Below, piece after piece: positions 55,827-64,000 of a DNA stretch of 64,000 bases. Under the pieces are notes generated by a model, which had not been told where the DNA came from, ran no database searches, and worked only from the letters and a program-made list of their open reading frames with translations. Every line of letters begins with the position of its first letter. Positions within the stretch are counted from its first letter, which is position 1. The position numbers and the translations under genes were made by a program. Source of the stretch: Bin80 sp965116685 (GTDB taxonomy: Bacteria > Bacteroidota > Rhodothermia > Rhodothermales > Bin80); the NCBI GenBank assembly GCA_965116685.1, contig OZ220707.1, forward strand, positions 1 through 64,000, in the 5' to 3' direction.

Positions 55827-57086
55827 TTACATGCCAAACCCGGATGCCTTTGCTTCCCGCGCAAGCATTTCAGTGAAGGCATCCACATCGCGTCGAACAA
55901 CAAAGTCTGTCAGCGCATCGTTGAGTGCCTGCTGGAAATCCGCCGGTGCGGCGGAACCGTGGATCACCGTTGGCACAGCAACACTCTTGGCGTACTCATC
56001 CATTGCCCACTGCAGGTACGGGCCGAAGCGGGAACGGTCGCAGTCATTGCGTGCGCAAATGGATCCCTTGATGAGATTAAAGTTCTCCTGAACGACACGA
56101 TCTCCCATGATCTGGAGCATATTGAGGGTTTCTTCCGGGTGAGGTGCATTTTTGGCGAGAGTGAATCCATCGGTAACCAGTATATGAACCCCGTCTGTCC
56201 CAGGATGGGCAACCCAGCCAAAGTCAATGTTTTCCTTCAGCCCATCACGGATTAACTCCCCATAGACCCAGTCTCCCATCGAATAGAAGGCACAGTCGCC
56301 ATCTGCCATTTTATCGGCTGCCTGATCCCATGAGAGTGCGGCATGATCGTCATTCAGATAATTGAGTAGTCGACCATAGATGTGCACGGCCTCCATCACA
56401 TCGGGGTCTCTAAAACTGGTCGTCCCGTTCCACAGGCCTTGATAGCGTTCAGGTCCAATCGTGCCAGCAAGCGTATTTTCAAACATAATGCCGGTGGCCC
56501 AGATCCCCGTATCTCCCATGCATAGAGGAGCAATCTCCGTATTCTGGAGCTCTTCGGCAATCCCGAACAGTTCCTCAATACTTAATGCATCCCCAACAGA
56601 GATGCCGTGCTCTGCAAGTACAGGCTTATTGTACCAGAGTGTATTGCTGCGATGAAGATTCAAGACGACCAGATAGGGCTCACCATTTCTGCTTACCATA
56701 TCAATTAGAGATGGCGAGAACAGTTCATACCATCCTTCGGCATCATAGAGGTCCTTCATCGATGCAGCAAACCCGGGAGTGATATATTGTCCCATGAGTT
56801 CTGCTCCATGGTGGGTTTGCCATGTATCGGGTGGATTTCCTCCTACAAGTCGGGTTTGAAGCACAGGGCGGGCAGCTGAACCACCGCCACCGGCGATGGA
56901 AGCATTGATCACCTCAACATCGGGATAACGGTTTTTGTAGGCTTCGAGTACGGTTTCCAGTGCAGATGCTTCGCTTCCCGAGGTCCACCAGGTAAAGACC
57001 TCAACCTGTTTCTCGGGACTGGTCTGGTTGTTGCCCTGACAGGCAGCCAGAAGTAGGGTCGAAAGAAGTAGGTAATTGATACGCAT
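55827..57086 (-). CDS. ABC sugar transporter substrate-binding lipoprotein
   Basis: A 419-residue family 1 extracellular solute-binding protein. The ATG at 57086 gives a lipoprotein signal MRINYLLLSTLLLAAC with the lipobox Cys at residue 16. The mature start with VEVFTWWTSGSEASALETVL is typical of CUT1 sugar-binding proteins. It delivers substrate to the two permeases next to it. The neighbouring alcohol and aldehyde dehydrogenases suggest a polyol, glycoside or similar compound. Confidence 0.9.
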   Translation of the reverse strand: MRINYLLLSTLLLAACQGNNQTSPEKQVEVFTWWTSGSEASALETVLEAYKNRYPDVEVINASIAGGGGSAARPVLQTRLVGGNPPDTWQTHHGAELMGQYITPGFAASMKDLYDAEGWYELFSPSLIDMVSRNGEPYLVVLNLHRSNTLWYNKPVLAEHGISVGDALSIEELFGIAEELQNTEIAPLCMGDTGIWATGIMFENTLAGTIGPERYQGLWNGTTSFRDPDVMEAVHIYGRLLNYLNDDHAALSWDQAADKMADGDCAFYSMGDWVYGELIRDGLKENIDFGWVAHPGTDGVHILVTDGFTLAKNAPHPEETLNMLQIMGDRVVQENFNLIKGSICARNDCDRSRFGPYLQWAMDEYAKSVAVPTVIHGSAAPADFQQALNDALTDFVVRRDVDAFTEMLAREAKASGFGM

Positions 57087-57097
57087 AGTGTAAAGTG

Positions 57098-58552
57098 TTA
57101 CAGCCACGAGCTCTCATGCTCGCCGATGTGAAGCTGAACGGTTTTGAGTTCGGTAAACTCATCTGTAGAGAAGCGGCCCAGTTCCCGTCCGAGCCCACTA
57201 TCTCGATAACCACCAAAGGGAAGCTCAGCGTGCCCCTCCATGAAACAATTGATCCAAATCGTCCCCGCACGAACGTTACGACTCACTTCAAAGGCGGTAT
57301 CCACGTTTGAAGTCCACAGGCCGGCGCTCAGTCCATAGAGAGTGTTGTTGGCAATCTGGATTGCCTCCTCTTTTGTCTTGAATGTCAGGATCGACAGTAC
57401 TGGGCCGAAGATCTCTTCCCGTGCAATCGGCATCTCAGGTGTCACACCATCGAATATAGTAGGTTCAAAAAACCGTCCATTTAGAGTTGGCATCCTGTTT
57501 CCGCCGATCCGAAGCCGCGCACCAAAATCGGTACCAATCTGCACATATTGATGAATTTTTTCAAGTTGTGGTTCATTGATGATTGCTCCGACTTTCACAT
57601 CTTCGGCCAGCGGATCTCCAACAGGCACTGTGCGTGCCAGCTCAAGGACACGTTCGGTAAACTCTTCTGCTATGCTTTCCTGCAGCAGGAGGCGGCTGCC
57701 GCTGTTGCAGCATTCTCCCATGTTAAAGTAAACCCCGAATACAACGGGATCCAGTGCCGCCTCTAAATCCGCATCTGCAAAGATGATATGGGGGTTCTTT
57801 CCACCCAGTTCCAGTGAGCAGCGTTTGAGGTTTTTTCCAGCGGCGGCAGCGACTTTACGCCCAACTGCAGTTGAGCCAGTGAATGAGATTACATCAACAT
57901 CATTGTGTTCGGCAAGGCTTGCGCCAACTGGATCCCCAAACCCGGTGACAATATTAATCACCCCAGAAGGAACGCCGGCTTCATGCGCTAACGAAGCCAG
58001 TTTCATGGTTGTGCCCGGAGTCAATTCACTGGGTTTGATGACCGCCGTACAGCCAACTGCAAGCGCAAACGGCAACTTCTGGCTGATGATCAGTAGCGGA
58101 AAATTCCATGGTGTGATCAGTCCCGCGACCCCGGCAGGCTCACGTAACACCAACCCGAGCTTGTTTTCACCAAGGTTATTGTACGCTTCTCCTACGGTAT
58201 GGCGAGCGAGTGTCGCTGCATAGCGCCACAGATCCACGGCCGTCTCCATTTCCCCCTTTGCCTGTGTGATTGGCTTTCCACTTTCGAGGGTTTCCAGTTT
58301 GGCCAGATCCTCACAGTGGGAATGAATCAGGTCTGCCGTGGCATTCAGAACCTGTGCACGCTCCTGGCCGGACATGCGTGGCCAGGGACCGGAATCAAAT
58401 GCTGCGCGTGCAGACTGCACAGCCGTGTGCACATCCTGCTCCGTTCCAAGTGCATAGTCATCCACCGTCGTATCATGCGCGGGGCTGACTGTGGTAAATA
58501 GGTCTCCCCGTTCACCACGAACAAATTTGCCGCCAATCCAATGTTTGCCCAT
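57098..58552 (-). CDS. NAD(P)-dependent aldehyde dehydrogenase
   Basis: A 484-residue ALDH superfamily enzyme. Motifs: TPWNFPLLIISQKLPFALAVGC, the general base Glu in LELGGKNPHI, the nucleophile Cys in FNMGECCNSGSRL and the cofactor loop FTGSTAVGR. It resembles betaine-aldehyde dehydrogenases. The ATG overlaps the stop of the upstream GMC oxidoreductase by one base (TGATG), so alcohol and aldehyde oxidation are coupled as in betBA. The real substrate may differ from choline. Confidence 0.92.
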   Translation of the reverse strand: MGKHWIGGKFVRGERGDLFTTVSPAHDTTVDDYALGTEQDVHTAVQSARAAFDSGPWPRMSGQERAQVLNATADLIHSHCEDLAKLETLESGKPITQAKGEMETAVDLWRYAATLARHTVGEAYNNLGENKLGLVLREPAGVAGLITPWNFPLLIISQKLPFALAVGCTAVIKPSELTPGTTMKLASLAHEAGVPSGVINIVTGFGDPVGASLAEHNDVDVISFTGSTAVGRKVAAAAGKNLKRCSLELGGKNPHIIFADADLEAALDPVVFGVYFNMGECCNSGSRLLLQESIAEEFTERVLELARTVPVGDPLAEDVKVGAIINEPQLEKIHQYVQIGTDFGARLRIGGNRMPTLNGRFFEPTIFDGVTPEMPIAREEIFGPVLSILTFKTKEEAIQIANNTLYGLSAGLWTSNVDTAFEVSRNVRAGTIWINCFMEGHAELPFGGYRDSGLGRELGRFSTDEFTELKTVQLHIGEHESSWL

Positions 58553-60147
58553 CAGGTTTCTCCTTTGATCATCGCTGCTCCTTTTTCACCGATCATGATA
58601 GAAGTAGCTTGTGTATTACCGCTAATTAAGCGAGGCATGATGGATGCATCAATCACACGCAGGGACTCAATCCCGTGAACAGAAAGTTGCAAATCTACAA
58701 CAGCCTGCTCATCCGTTCCCATTTTACAGGATCCTACAGGGTGGTAATCATTTTTTGACCACTTTCGAATGTAGGTTTTGATGTCTTCATCACTTTGCGC
58801 TTCCGGGCCCGGTAGTATTTCCCGGGAGATATATTGTTGAAAAGAGGGGGCAGACAGGATGCGTCTTCCCCATTTGAATCCTTCCATTGATACCTTGAGA
58901 TCATAGGGGTCATCAAGAAAATTTGGATCAATGGCAGGGTCTTCCAATGGATCATTGCTGCGTAGCGTGAGAGATCCAACACTGCGTGGGCGCAGATTAC
59001 AGGTATTGATCGTAAGACCGTGCCCTTTAATGGACATACGGCCATGATCGACTACATATGCAGGCAGGCAATGAATTTGGATGTCTGGAGAGCGAACCTC
59101 AGGAGAGCTCTTCAGGAAGCATCCGGCTTCGCATACCGATGCCGTGACCGGCCCCGTTTTATATAACAAATACTGGATGCCGTGCAAAATTGCACGGTTC
59201 CATTGGTCATGTCCGTTGTAGCTGACCGGCTCGTTGGATTCTGCTGCCAGGTACACATCCATATGGTCCTGGAAATTTTTTCCCACTCCCGGCAGATCAT
59301 GCTCGACTTGAATTCCAAGGGGTTTCAATTCATCTGCCGGCCCAATTCCGGAGAGCAATAGAAGCTTTGGAGAGTTTACCGCCCCTCCACTCAGGATGAC
59401 CTCCCGTTCAGCATGGACGCGGACTTTGGCTTTGTTTTTGGCATACTCAATTCCGATTGCCCGTCCATTCTCAAGAAGGATGCATGTTGCCACTGCACGG
59501 GTCAGGATCGTAAGATTGGTTTTTTGAGGCCGCAGGAATGCAGTGGCTGCACTTTCTCTGCGTACATTGCGCTGCGTCACCTGGTAATAGCTTACCCCCG
59601 ACTGGCGGGCACCATTCAAGTCGGGGTTATAACGGATTCCCATTTCCTGTGCTGATCGCACAAATGCGCGGGATAATGGGTTCGACTGTACCTGATCCGC
59701 CACATTGAGTGGGCCGCCACGCCCATGATATTCGTCGACAAACCGCTCGTTGTTTTCGGATTTTTTGAAATAGGGAAGGACATCATCATATCCCCATCCC
59801 TGGCAGCCCAGGTCACGCCATTCTTCATAATCCAGGCGGTGTCCTCGAATATAGATCATCGCGTTAATGGATGTGCTTCCACCGAGCGTCCGTCCTTGTG
59901 GATAGTGCATCTCACGATGATTCAGGTGTTTTTGAGGGACGGTTTTGAAGCACCAATTCACATTTTTCCCCGTCAACTTGGCAAAGCCCGCCGGCATATG
60001 AATCAGGGGAGACTTGTCTGGAGGGCCTGCTTCAAGCAATAATACCCGAATATTCGGATCTTCAGCAAGACGGTGAGCGATAACACATCCAGCTGCTCCC
60101 GCCCCCACGATTACATAATCAAATGACTCGGTCAAGGTCTTCATCAA
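58552..60147 (-). CDS. GMC oxidoreductase, choline dehydrogenase-like
   Basis: A 531-residue FAD enzyme of the BetA branch. The N-terminal motif is VIVGAGAAGCVIAHRL, GMC signature 1 is present as GRTLGGSTSINAMIYIRG, and the catalytic His region is NDYHPVGSCKMG with SGNTQATSIMIGEKGA at the end. It oxidises a primary alcohol to an aldehyde, passed to the ALDH encoded next. Overlaps on both sides show one operon. A choline role is not assured, as no betaine transporter or betI regulator is seen. Confidence 0.9.
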   Translation of the reverse strand: MMKTLTESFDYVIVGAGAAGCVIAHRLAEDPNIRVLLLEAGPPDKSPLIHMPAGFAKLTGKNVNWCFKTVPQKHLNHREMHYPQGRTLGGSTSINAMIYIRGHRLDYEEWRDLGCQGWGYDDVLPYFKKSENNERFVDEYHGRGGPLNVADQVQSNPLSRAFVRSAQEMGIRYNPDLNGARQSGVSYYQVTQRNVRRESAATAFLRPQKTNLTILTRAVATCILLENGRAIGIEYAKNKAKVRVHAEREVILSGGAVNSPKLLLLSGIGPADELKPLGIQVEHDLPGVGKNFQDHMDVYLAAESNEPVSYNGHDQWNRAILHGIQYLLYKTGPVTASVCEAGCFLKSSPEVRSPDIQIHCLPAYVVDHGRMSIKGHGLTINTCNLRPRSVGSLTLRSNDPLEDPAIDPNFLDDPYDLKVSMEGFKWGRRILSAPSFQQYISREILPGPEAQSDEDIKTYIRKWSKNDYHPVGSCKMGTDEQAVVDLQLSVHGIESLRVIDASIMPRLISGNTQATSIMIGEKGAAMIKGET

Positions 60148-60902
60148 TCCCCTTTATACTCTGGATCTCTTCGCTCCAAGAAGCTATTCACGCCTTCCTG
60201 TCCATCGTTTGTATATGCACTGAGGGAGCCAGCGATGGATTCAAGAGGAGCACAATCCCCATCCAGCATCTGTTTTGCGATTTGTACAGCGACAGGAGCA
60301 TTCTTGGCAACCGCCCCGGCCAACTCGTCGCACGCAGAGGAGAGCTTATCTAATGGACATATCTCGGTTACCAGCCCCCAGGCTAATGCTGTTTGTGCGT
60401 CAATGGGGCTGCCTGTCAGGACCATTGCCTTGGCCCGGGCAATGCCGATGATTTTGGATAACCGCGCGGTACCGCCCCATCCGGGGACCGTCGCAATTTT
60501 CACTTCCGGCATTGCAAAGGAGGCATTGCTTGCGGCAATACGGATATCACATGCCAGAGCGAGTTCGAGTCCTCCACCGAATGCGTAGCCATTGAGGAGG
60601 GCAATCACCGGTGGTCGCAGATTTGCCAGCCGTTGCAGAATACGTTGCCCCCTCGGAATCCACTGGTTCCACATTCCAAGTGCATTTAACGCTGCCCACG
60701 CTTTGATATCCGCCCCGGCACAGAAAGCTTTTTCTCCTGTACCTGTGAGAATGACTACGCGAAGGTCGTTGTTTGACTCAAGGGTTGCAAGATGAGTATC
60801 AAGTGTTTCCAGCATCGAAGGATCAATCGCATTGCGTTTTTCCGGGCGATTGAGAGTCAATGTTGCTAGGTGCCCTGTAATTTCAAGTTCAACGTGACTC
60901 AT
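60144..60902 (-). CDS. Enoyl-CoA hydratase/isomerase family protein
   Basis: A 252-residue crotonase. Oxyanion-hole stretches GEKAFCAGADIKAW (about residue 60) and NGYAFGGGLELALACDIRIA (about 105) are clear, with Glu in the second active-site region (FAMPEVKIATVPGWGGT). It hydrates or isomerises a CoA-activated unsaturated acid. It is coupled to the CoA-transferase gene upstream by a four-base overlap. Confidence 0.92.
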   Translation of the reverse strand: MSHVELEITGHLATLTLNRPEKRNAIDPSMLETLDTHLATLESNNDLRVVILTGTGEKAFCAGADIKAWAALNALGMWNQWIPRGQRILQRLANLRPPVIALLNGYAFGGGLELALACDIRIAASNASFAMPEVKIATVPGWGGTARLSKIIGIARAKAMVLTGSPIDAQTALAWGLVTEICPLDKLSSACDELAGAVAKNAPVAVQIAKQMLDGDCAPLESIAGSLSAYTNDGQEGVNSFLERRDPEYKGD

Positions 60903-62482
60903 TTTTTGGAGGGTAGTTGAAGGTTCATTGATCCGGGGTCGAAGAGCCGCTTATCCATGACTTGCAAGGACGAACTCACTTGAAGGTTCAAACTGGTTTG
61001 TCCAAGCACATCGCGTTCCAGGTTAATTCCAGGTGCAATTTCAATGACAGTTAACCCCTCAGGCAATAGCTGCAGTACGCACCGCTCCGTAATATAGGTG
61101 ATCTTCTGTCCTAAACGGAGGGCACGGCTCCCACTAAAGGAAACGTGTTCCACTTCAGGTACGAGCTTTTGTACTTTGCCTTCTTGAAGAATCTTTACCT
61201 GACCTTCTTCAATTGCAAGCCGAAGTCCGCCAGTTGTATAAGTCCCAATAAATACAAGATGACGCGCATTGGCGGTGATATCAATGAATCCTCCCACACC
61301 TGCTGTGACATGTGGGCGAGCGGCTAGGCGTGAGACATTGACACATCCATGCTGATCAATTTGCATAAAGGACAAAAAGCTGCGATCAAATCCTCCACCC
61401 TGGAAATACGTGAACTGATCGGGCGATCCAAGAATCGCCTGAGCACCGGATGCACAGCCAAACTGAAAATCCAGAAGTGGCATCCCTCCAACAGCCCCTT
61501 GTTCAATCACCCAGGTCACAGCATCCGACAGCCCTTCCTCTAGAAGAATACGGGGAACTTGTGCAGATACGCCAAACCCCAGATTAACCGCATCTTTTTG
61601 GCATAACTCCATGGCCGCGCGGCGGGCCATGGGTTTATAGGGCCCCCAGGGCATGAGGTCATAAATTTTTCCATCGGGGGAGAGTTCTCCACTGATGGTC
61701 GGATCATATTCTGTATTCGTGGTCTGCATCTGATCTGGCGCAGTGACCACATAGTCAACTACAACTCCGGGTACCCGGACATCCTGGGGTTTGAGTTCGC
61801 CTGATTTCACGACACGTTTGACCTGCGCGATGACAATTCCGCCATTATTATGGGCAGCCAGCGCCTGATCATAAATGCCTAAGCTGCTTCCCTCGTGTTC
61901 AGTAGTGATGTTGCCATGCTCATCGGCGGTGGTTCCACGGATCAGTGCGACATCAACGGGGATTGAGGGATAGAACAGCCACTCATCTCCCTCAAACGTA
62001 ACCCTCTTCACGACCTCTGGAGGGCTACAGTCATTCATGCATCCACCTAGAAGGCGAGGATCCACAAAGGTATCCATGCCAACCTTTGTCAGGACTCCGG
62101 GTCTGTGCGCCGCCGCTTCACGGTGCATGTGATACAAGACTCCACTGGGCAGGTTATAAGCTTCCACGCGGTTTTCACCGATCATCTGCCAGATTTTGGG
62201 GGAGGGCATGGATGAGGGGCCACTTGGTAGAGAGCCGGCAATGACACGTTTGAGGAGCCCATCATGGGCGAGGTGATCAATCCCGGCAATGCCATACATA
62301 TCTCCGGCAGCGATCGGGTGCAGCGTTGTCAGTCTTCTTGGATGCCCTGAATGAGCAAAGCGTTGACCAATTGCGGCCAGCGTTGCATCTGGACAGCCCA
62401 GGCCGCTTGATGCGCTGACTGTCAGGACTGCATCATCATGAATTTGTTCGGCAGCAGCGGCCAATGAACAGAACTCAGGCAT
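60899..62482 (-). CDS. Acyl-CoA:carboxylate CoA-transferase (propionate CoA-transferase-like)
   Basis: A 527-residue class I CoA-transferase with both alpha and beta halves in one chain. The alpha half has GxGxxG-like VSASSGLGCPD near the N-terminus. The catalytic Glu is in VIEQGAVGG in the beta half, followed by FQGGGFDRSFLSFMQID. It moves CoA from acetyl- or another acyl-CoA to an acid made by the pathway, priming it for the hydratase. It overlaps the Gfo/Idh gene by eight bases. Confidence 0.9.
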   Translation of the reverse strand: MPEFCSLAAAAEQIHDDAVLTVSASSGLGCPDATLAAIGQRFAHSGHPRRLTTLHPIAAGDMYGIAGIDHLAHDGLLKRVIAGSLPSGPSSMPSPKIWQMIGENRVEAYNLPSGVLYHMHREAAAHRPGVLTKVGMDTFVDPRLLGGCMNDCSPPEVVKRVTFEGDEWLFYPSIPVDVALIRGTTADEHGNITTEHEGSSLGIYDQALAAHNNGGIVIAQVKRVVKSGELKPQDVRVPGVVVDYVVTAPDQMQTTNTEYDPTISGELSPDGKIYDLMPWGPYKPMARRAAMELCQKDAVNLGFGVSAQVPRILLEEGLSDAVTWVIEQGAVGGMPLLDFQFGCASGAQAILGSPDQFTYFQGGGFDRSFLSFMQIDQHGCVNVSRLAARPHVTAGVGGFIDITANARHLVFIGTYTTGGLRLAIEEGQVKILQEGKVQKLVPEVEHVSFSGSRALRLGQKITYITERCVLQLLPEGLTVIEIAPGINLERDVLGQTSLNLQVSSSLQVMDKRLFDPGSMNLQLPSKK

Positions 62483-63479
62483 AGCTTAGCGTAACTTGTT
62501 TGCCTGTCTGTGCCGATTGTTGAACTGCCAGTGCAACTGCAAGCGAGCGAAGCCCATCTTCAGCGGTAGCCGCTGGCTCGCCAACTCCCTGAACTGCACG
62601 ATTAAAACATTCGACCGCCCGCTCGTACAGGTTTACAGGAGGCGGGAGCTCGACTTTTTCCACTTGATTCCCTCTACGGAGGGAGATTCTCCCGATGGGT
62701 TGCTGGGTCATGACATCCTTGGCAATCAGGGACGCATCGGTGCCATGGACTTCTAGCCCTGTTCCGGCGTGACCAATCACAAATGAATCATGAAATTGTG
62801 CAAGGATGCCACGCTCAAAACGCATCACACCCATCACTGTATCATCAATTCCATGTTTTCCAAGGCCTTGGGAAGAGGTACAAGCCATGACGGATTCCAC
62901 TTCATCGTTCAGGATGAATCGAAGTGTGTCCGTATCATGGACAGTGATATCCAAAACCACCCCGGCCCCGGTTGAGGGGTCCTTGATTCGCCACGTTTGC
63001 AGATGTGGGGGTAGGAGGACGGCATGAAACACCCGAACTGCCAGGGGATCTCCGATCACGCCATCCTGAATAAGTTTGCGGAGTGTGCGGTGAGTAACTG
63101 CATTCCGGAGATGGTGATTGGTCCCCATGACGAGGCCAGCTTTTGAGCAGGCATGTACCATTTGCTTTGCATCTGCGAGTGAGAGTGCAAGAGGCTTTTC
63201 GCAAAGGACATGTTTTTGGGCAGCAGCAGCAGCAAGGGTTTGTGGCTTATGCAATTCATTCGTGGTGCTGACGTAGACAACATCAATGTCTGGATTTGCA
63301 AGAAATGCATCAAGCTCCGTATAGATGTGCTGAATTCCAAACTGATCTTGGAAACTTTCTCCCCGCTGTTGAGATCGGCTCAGAATCGCCGTTACCTGGC
63401 TGTTGGGGCTTGCGTTAATGGCATTGATCATCCATTCCTTTGCAATCGTACTTGCGCCTATAATTCCCCAGTTAATCAT
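62475..63479 (-). CDS. Gfo/Idh/MocA family dehydrogenase
   Basis: A 334-residue NAD(P)-dependent sugar or polyol dehydrogenase. The Rossmann motif is GIIGASTIAKEW, the EKP catalytic motif is HVLCEKPLALS, and DITVHDTDTLRF carries the active-site HDTD-like residues. Members oxidise inositols, glucose derivatives and related rings. It is the first gene of the long minus-strand run, so the promoter should be between 63480 and 63624. Its presence supports a sugar-like or cyclitol substrate for the locus. Confidence 0.9.
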   Translation of the reverse strand: MINWGIIGASTIAKEWMINAINASPNSQVTAILSRSQQRGESFQDQFGIQHIYTELDAFLANPDIDVVYVSTTNELHKPQTLAAAAAQKHVLCEKPLALSLADAKQMVHACSKAGLVMGTNHHLRNAVTHRTLRKLIQDGVIGDPLAVRVFHAVLLPPHLQTWRIKDPSTGAGVVLDITVHDTDTLRFILNDEVESVMACTSSQGLGKHGIDDTVMGVMRFERGILAQFHDSFVIGHAGTGLEVHGTDASLIAKDVMTQQPIGRISLRRGNQVEKVELPPPVNLYERAVECFNRAVQGVGEPAATAEDGLRSLAVALAVQQSAQTGKQVTLSYA

Positions 63480-63624
63480 AATTCTGAATCGGATCGTCTA
63501 TGAACGTAAGCAAATTTAACTAGTCCGTTGGAATTAACCTACTTGGGTATTTGGTCTGGTCAGGTGTATCCAAATGCCTAATCTACTTCAAGTAATGTGT
63601 CCGTCTAGAAGATTCCACAGGGTA

Positions 63625-64000
63625 CTAGTGTAGTGTATCATTAATTCTTGTGTAGTAAGTTTTGATGGATTCCAGAATTTGGTCGGCAGATTTGGTCCAA
63701 ATAAAGGGCTTGGGATCCTCGTTGTAGATTTTCAGATAGTCTTCAATTGCAGTTTCCAGTTCTCGGGTACTGCGATGCGTTCCCCGCCGTATTTGGTCAT
63801 TGGTGATCATGGCAAACCAGCGTTCAACAAGATTCAGCCAGGAGGAACTGGTTGGCGTAAAATGAAGATGAAATCGTGGGCGCCGAAGCAGCCAGTTATG
63901 GATCAGCGCCGTTTTATGGGTGCTGTAGTTGTCCAACACGATATGGACCTCGGTGTCTTTTGGAACCGACCGGTCGATGACGCGCAAGAATTTGAGGAAT
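63625..64000 (-). CDS. IS630-family transposase, C-terminal part, cut by window edge
   Basis: About 125 residues of a DDE_3 transposase open to the right edge. VHIVLDNYSTHKT holds the second Asp and PTSSSWLNLVERWFAMI the catalytic Glu region. Upstream catalytic parts lie outside the window. It points towards the metabolic operon and marks its left-to-right boundary. The IS end should be a little before 63625, where the TA target cannot be fixed. Confidence 0.88.
   Translation of the reverse strand, partial: FLKFLRVIDRSVPKDTEVHIVLDNYSTHKTALIHNWLLRRPRFHLHFTPTSSSWLNLVERWFAMITNDQIRRGTHRSTRELETAIEDYLKIYNEDPKPFIWTKSADQILESIKTYYTRINDTLH

Noticed and set aside
58552..60147. Firm assignment as choline dehydrogenase BetA with BetB
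   Set aside because: The pair is similar to betBA, but no choline transporter or betI is present and the sugar importer and CoA-transferase suggest another substrate.

Overview
The window looks like a chromosomal segment of a Gram-negative bacterium, most likely from the Bacteroidota/Rhodothermota side of the tree. Three things suggest this. Several genes are preceded by TAnnTTTG boxes (15277, 24553, 6436), the -7 element known from that group. Start codons mostly lack a Shine-Dalgarno motif. The gene set (Mla lipid transport, RND pumps, a large secreted beta-propeller protein, class II DAHP synthase) fits an outer-membrane-bearing heterotroph. The taxonomic placement is inference.

Layout. 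1-9.9 kb is housekeeping: mlaE-mlaF-mlaD on the minus strand, divergent radA, then an ECF sigma operon with an anti-sigma-like membrane protein and two secreted coiled-coil proteins, a possible small RNA, apt, an SDR enzyme, mnmA and a lipoprotein. 10-12.1 kb is a trans-3-hydroxy-L-proline catabolic pair. 12.25-14.8 kb is a miniature island holding an ABC-type ATPase and a TOPRIM-like partner, bounded by tRNA-Thr(CGT) and a degenerate copy of the 3' half of a tRNA. 15.3-27.6 kb returns to core genes: M32 carboxypeptidase, ribosome hibernation factor, class II DAHP synthase, an IolC-type kinase and a divergent RND efflux locus with two permeases and one adaptor.

28-47.5 kb is an accessory zone full of insertions. 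A type III restriction-modification operon (mod, a small ORF, res) is broken in both subunits: res by an IS4-family element whose transposase carries a DruA-like domain and by a 66-bp insertion that shifts the frame, mod by an IS110-family element. Next come a Panacea-domain antitoxin with a small membrane-protein toxin candidate, and then mmsA. Then follows a nested structure: an AAA ATPase gene is split by an ISNCY-family element, which is itself split by a full-length group II intron, and the same ATPase gene is split again by a second, ORF-deleted group II intron. Removing each insert at the coordinates given restores continuous reading frames (493-aa transposase, 379-aa ATPase).

47.8-63.5 kb is metabolic: a secreted BNR-repeat protein and a class I aldolase on the plus strand, then a tightly overlapping minus-strand run with Gfo/Idh/MocA dehydrogenase, CoA-transferase, enoyl-CoA hydratase, GMC oxidoreductase, aldehyde dehydrogenase, a sugar-type ABC importer without its ATPase, a second GMC oxidoreductase and an NTF2-like secreted protein. 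This looks like uptake and stepwise oxidation of an alcohol or polyol of unknown identity. An IS630-family transposase runs off the right edge. No CRISPR array or rRNA was seen.
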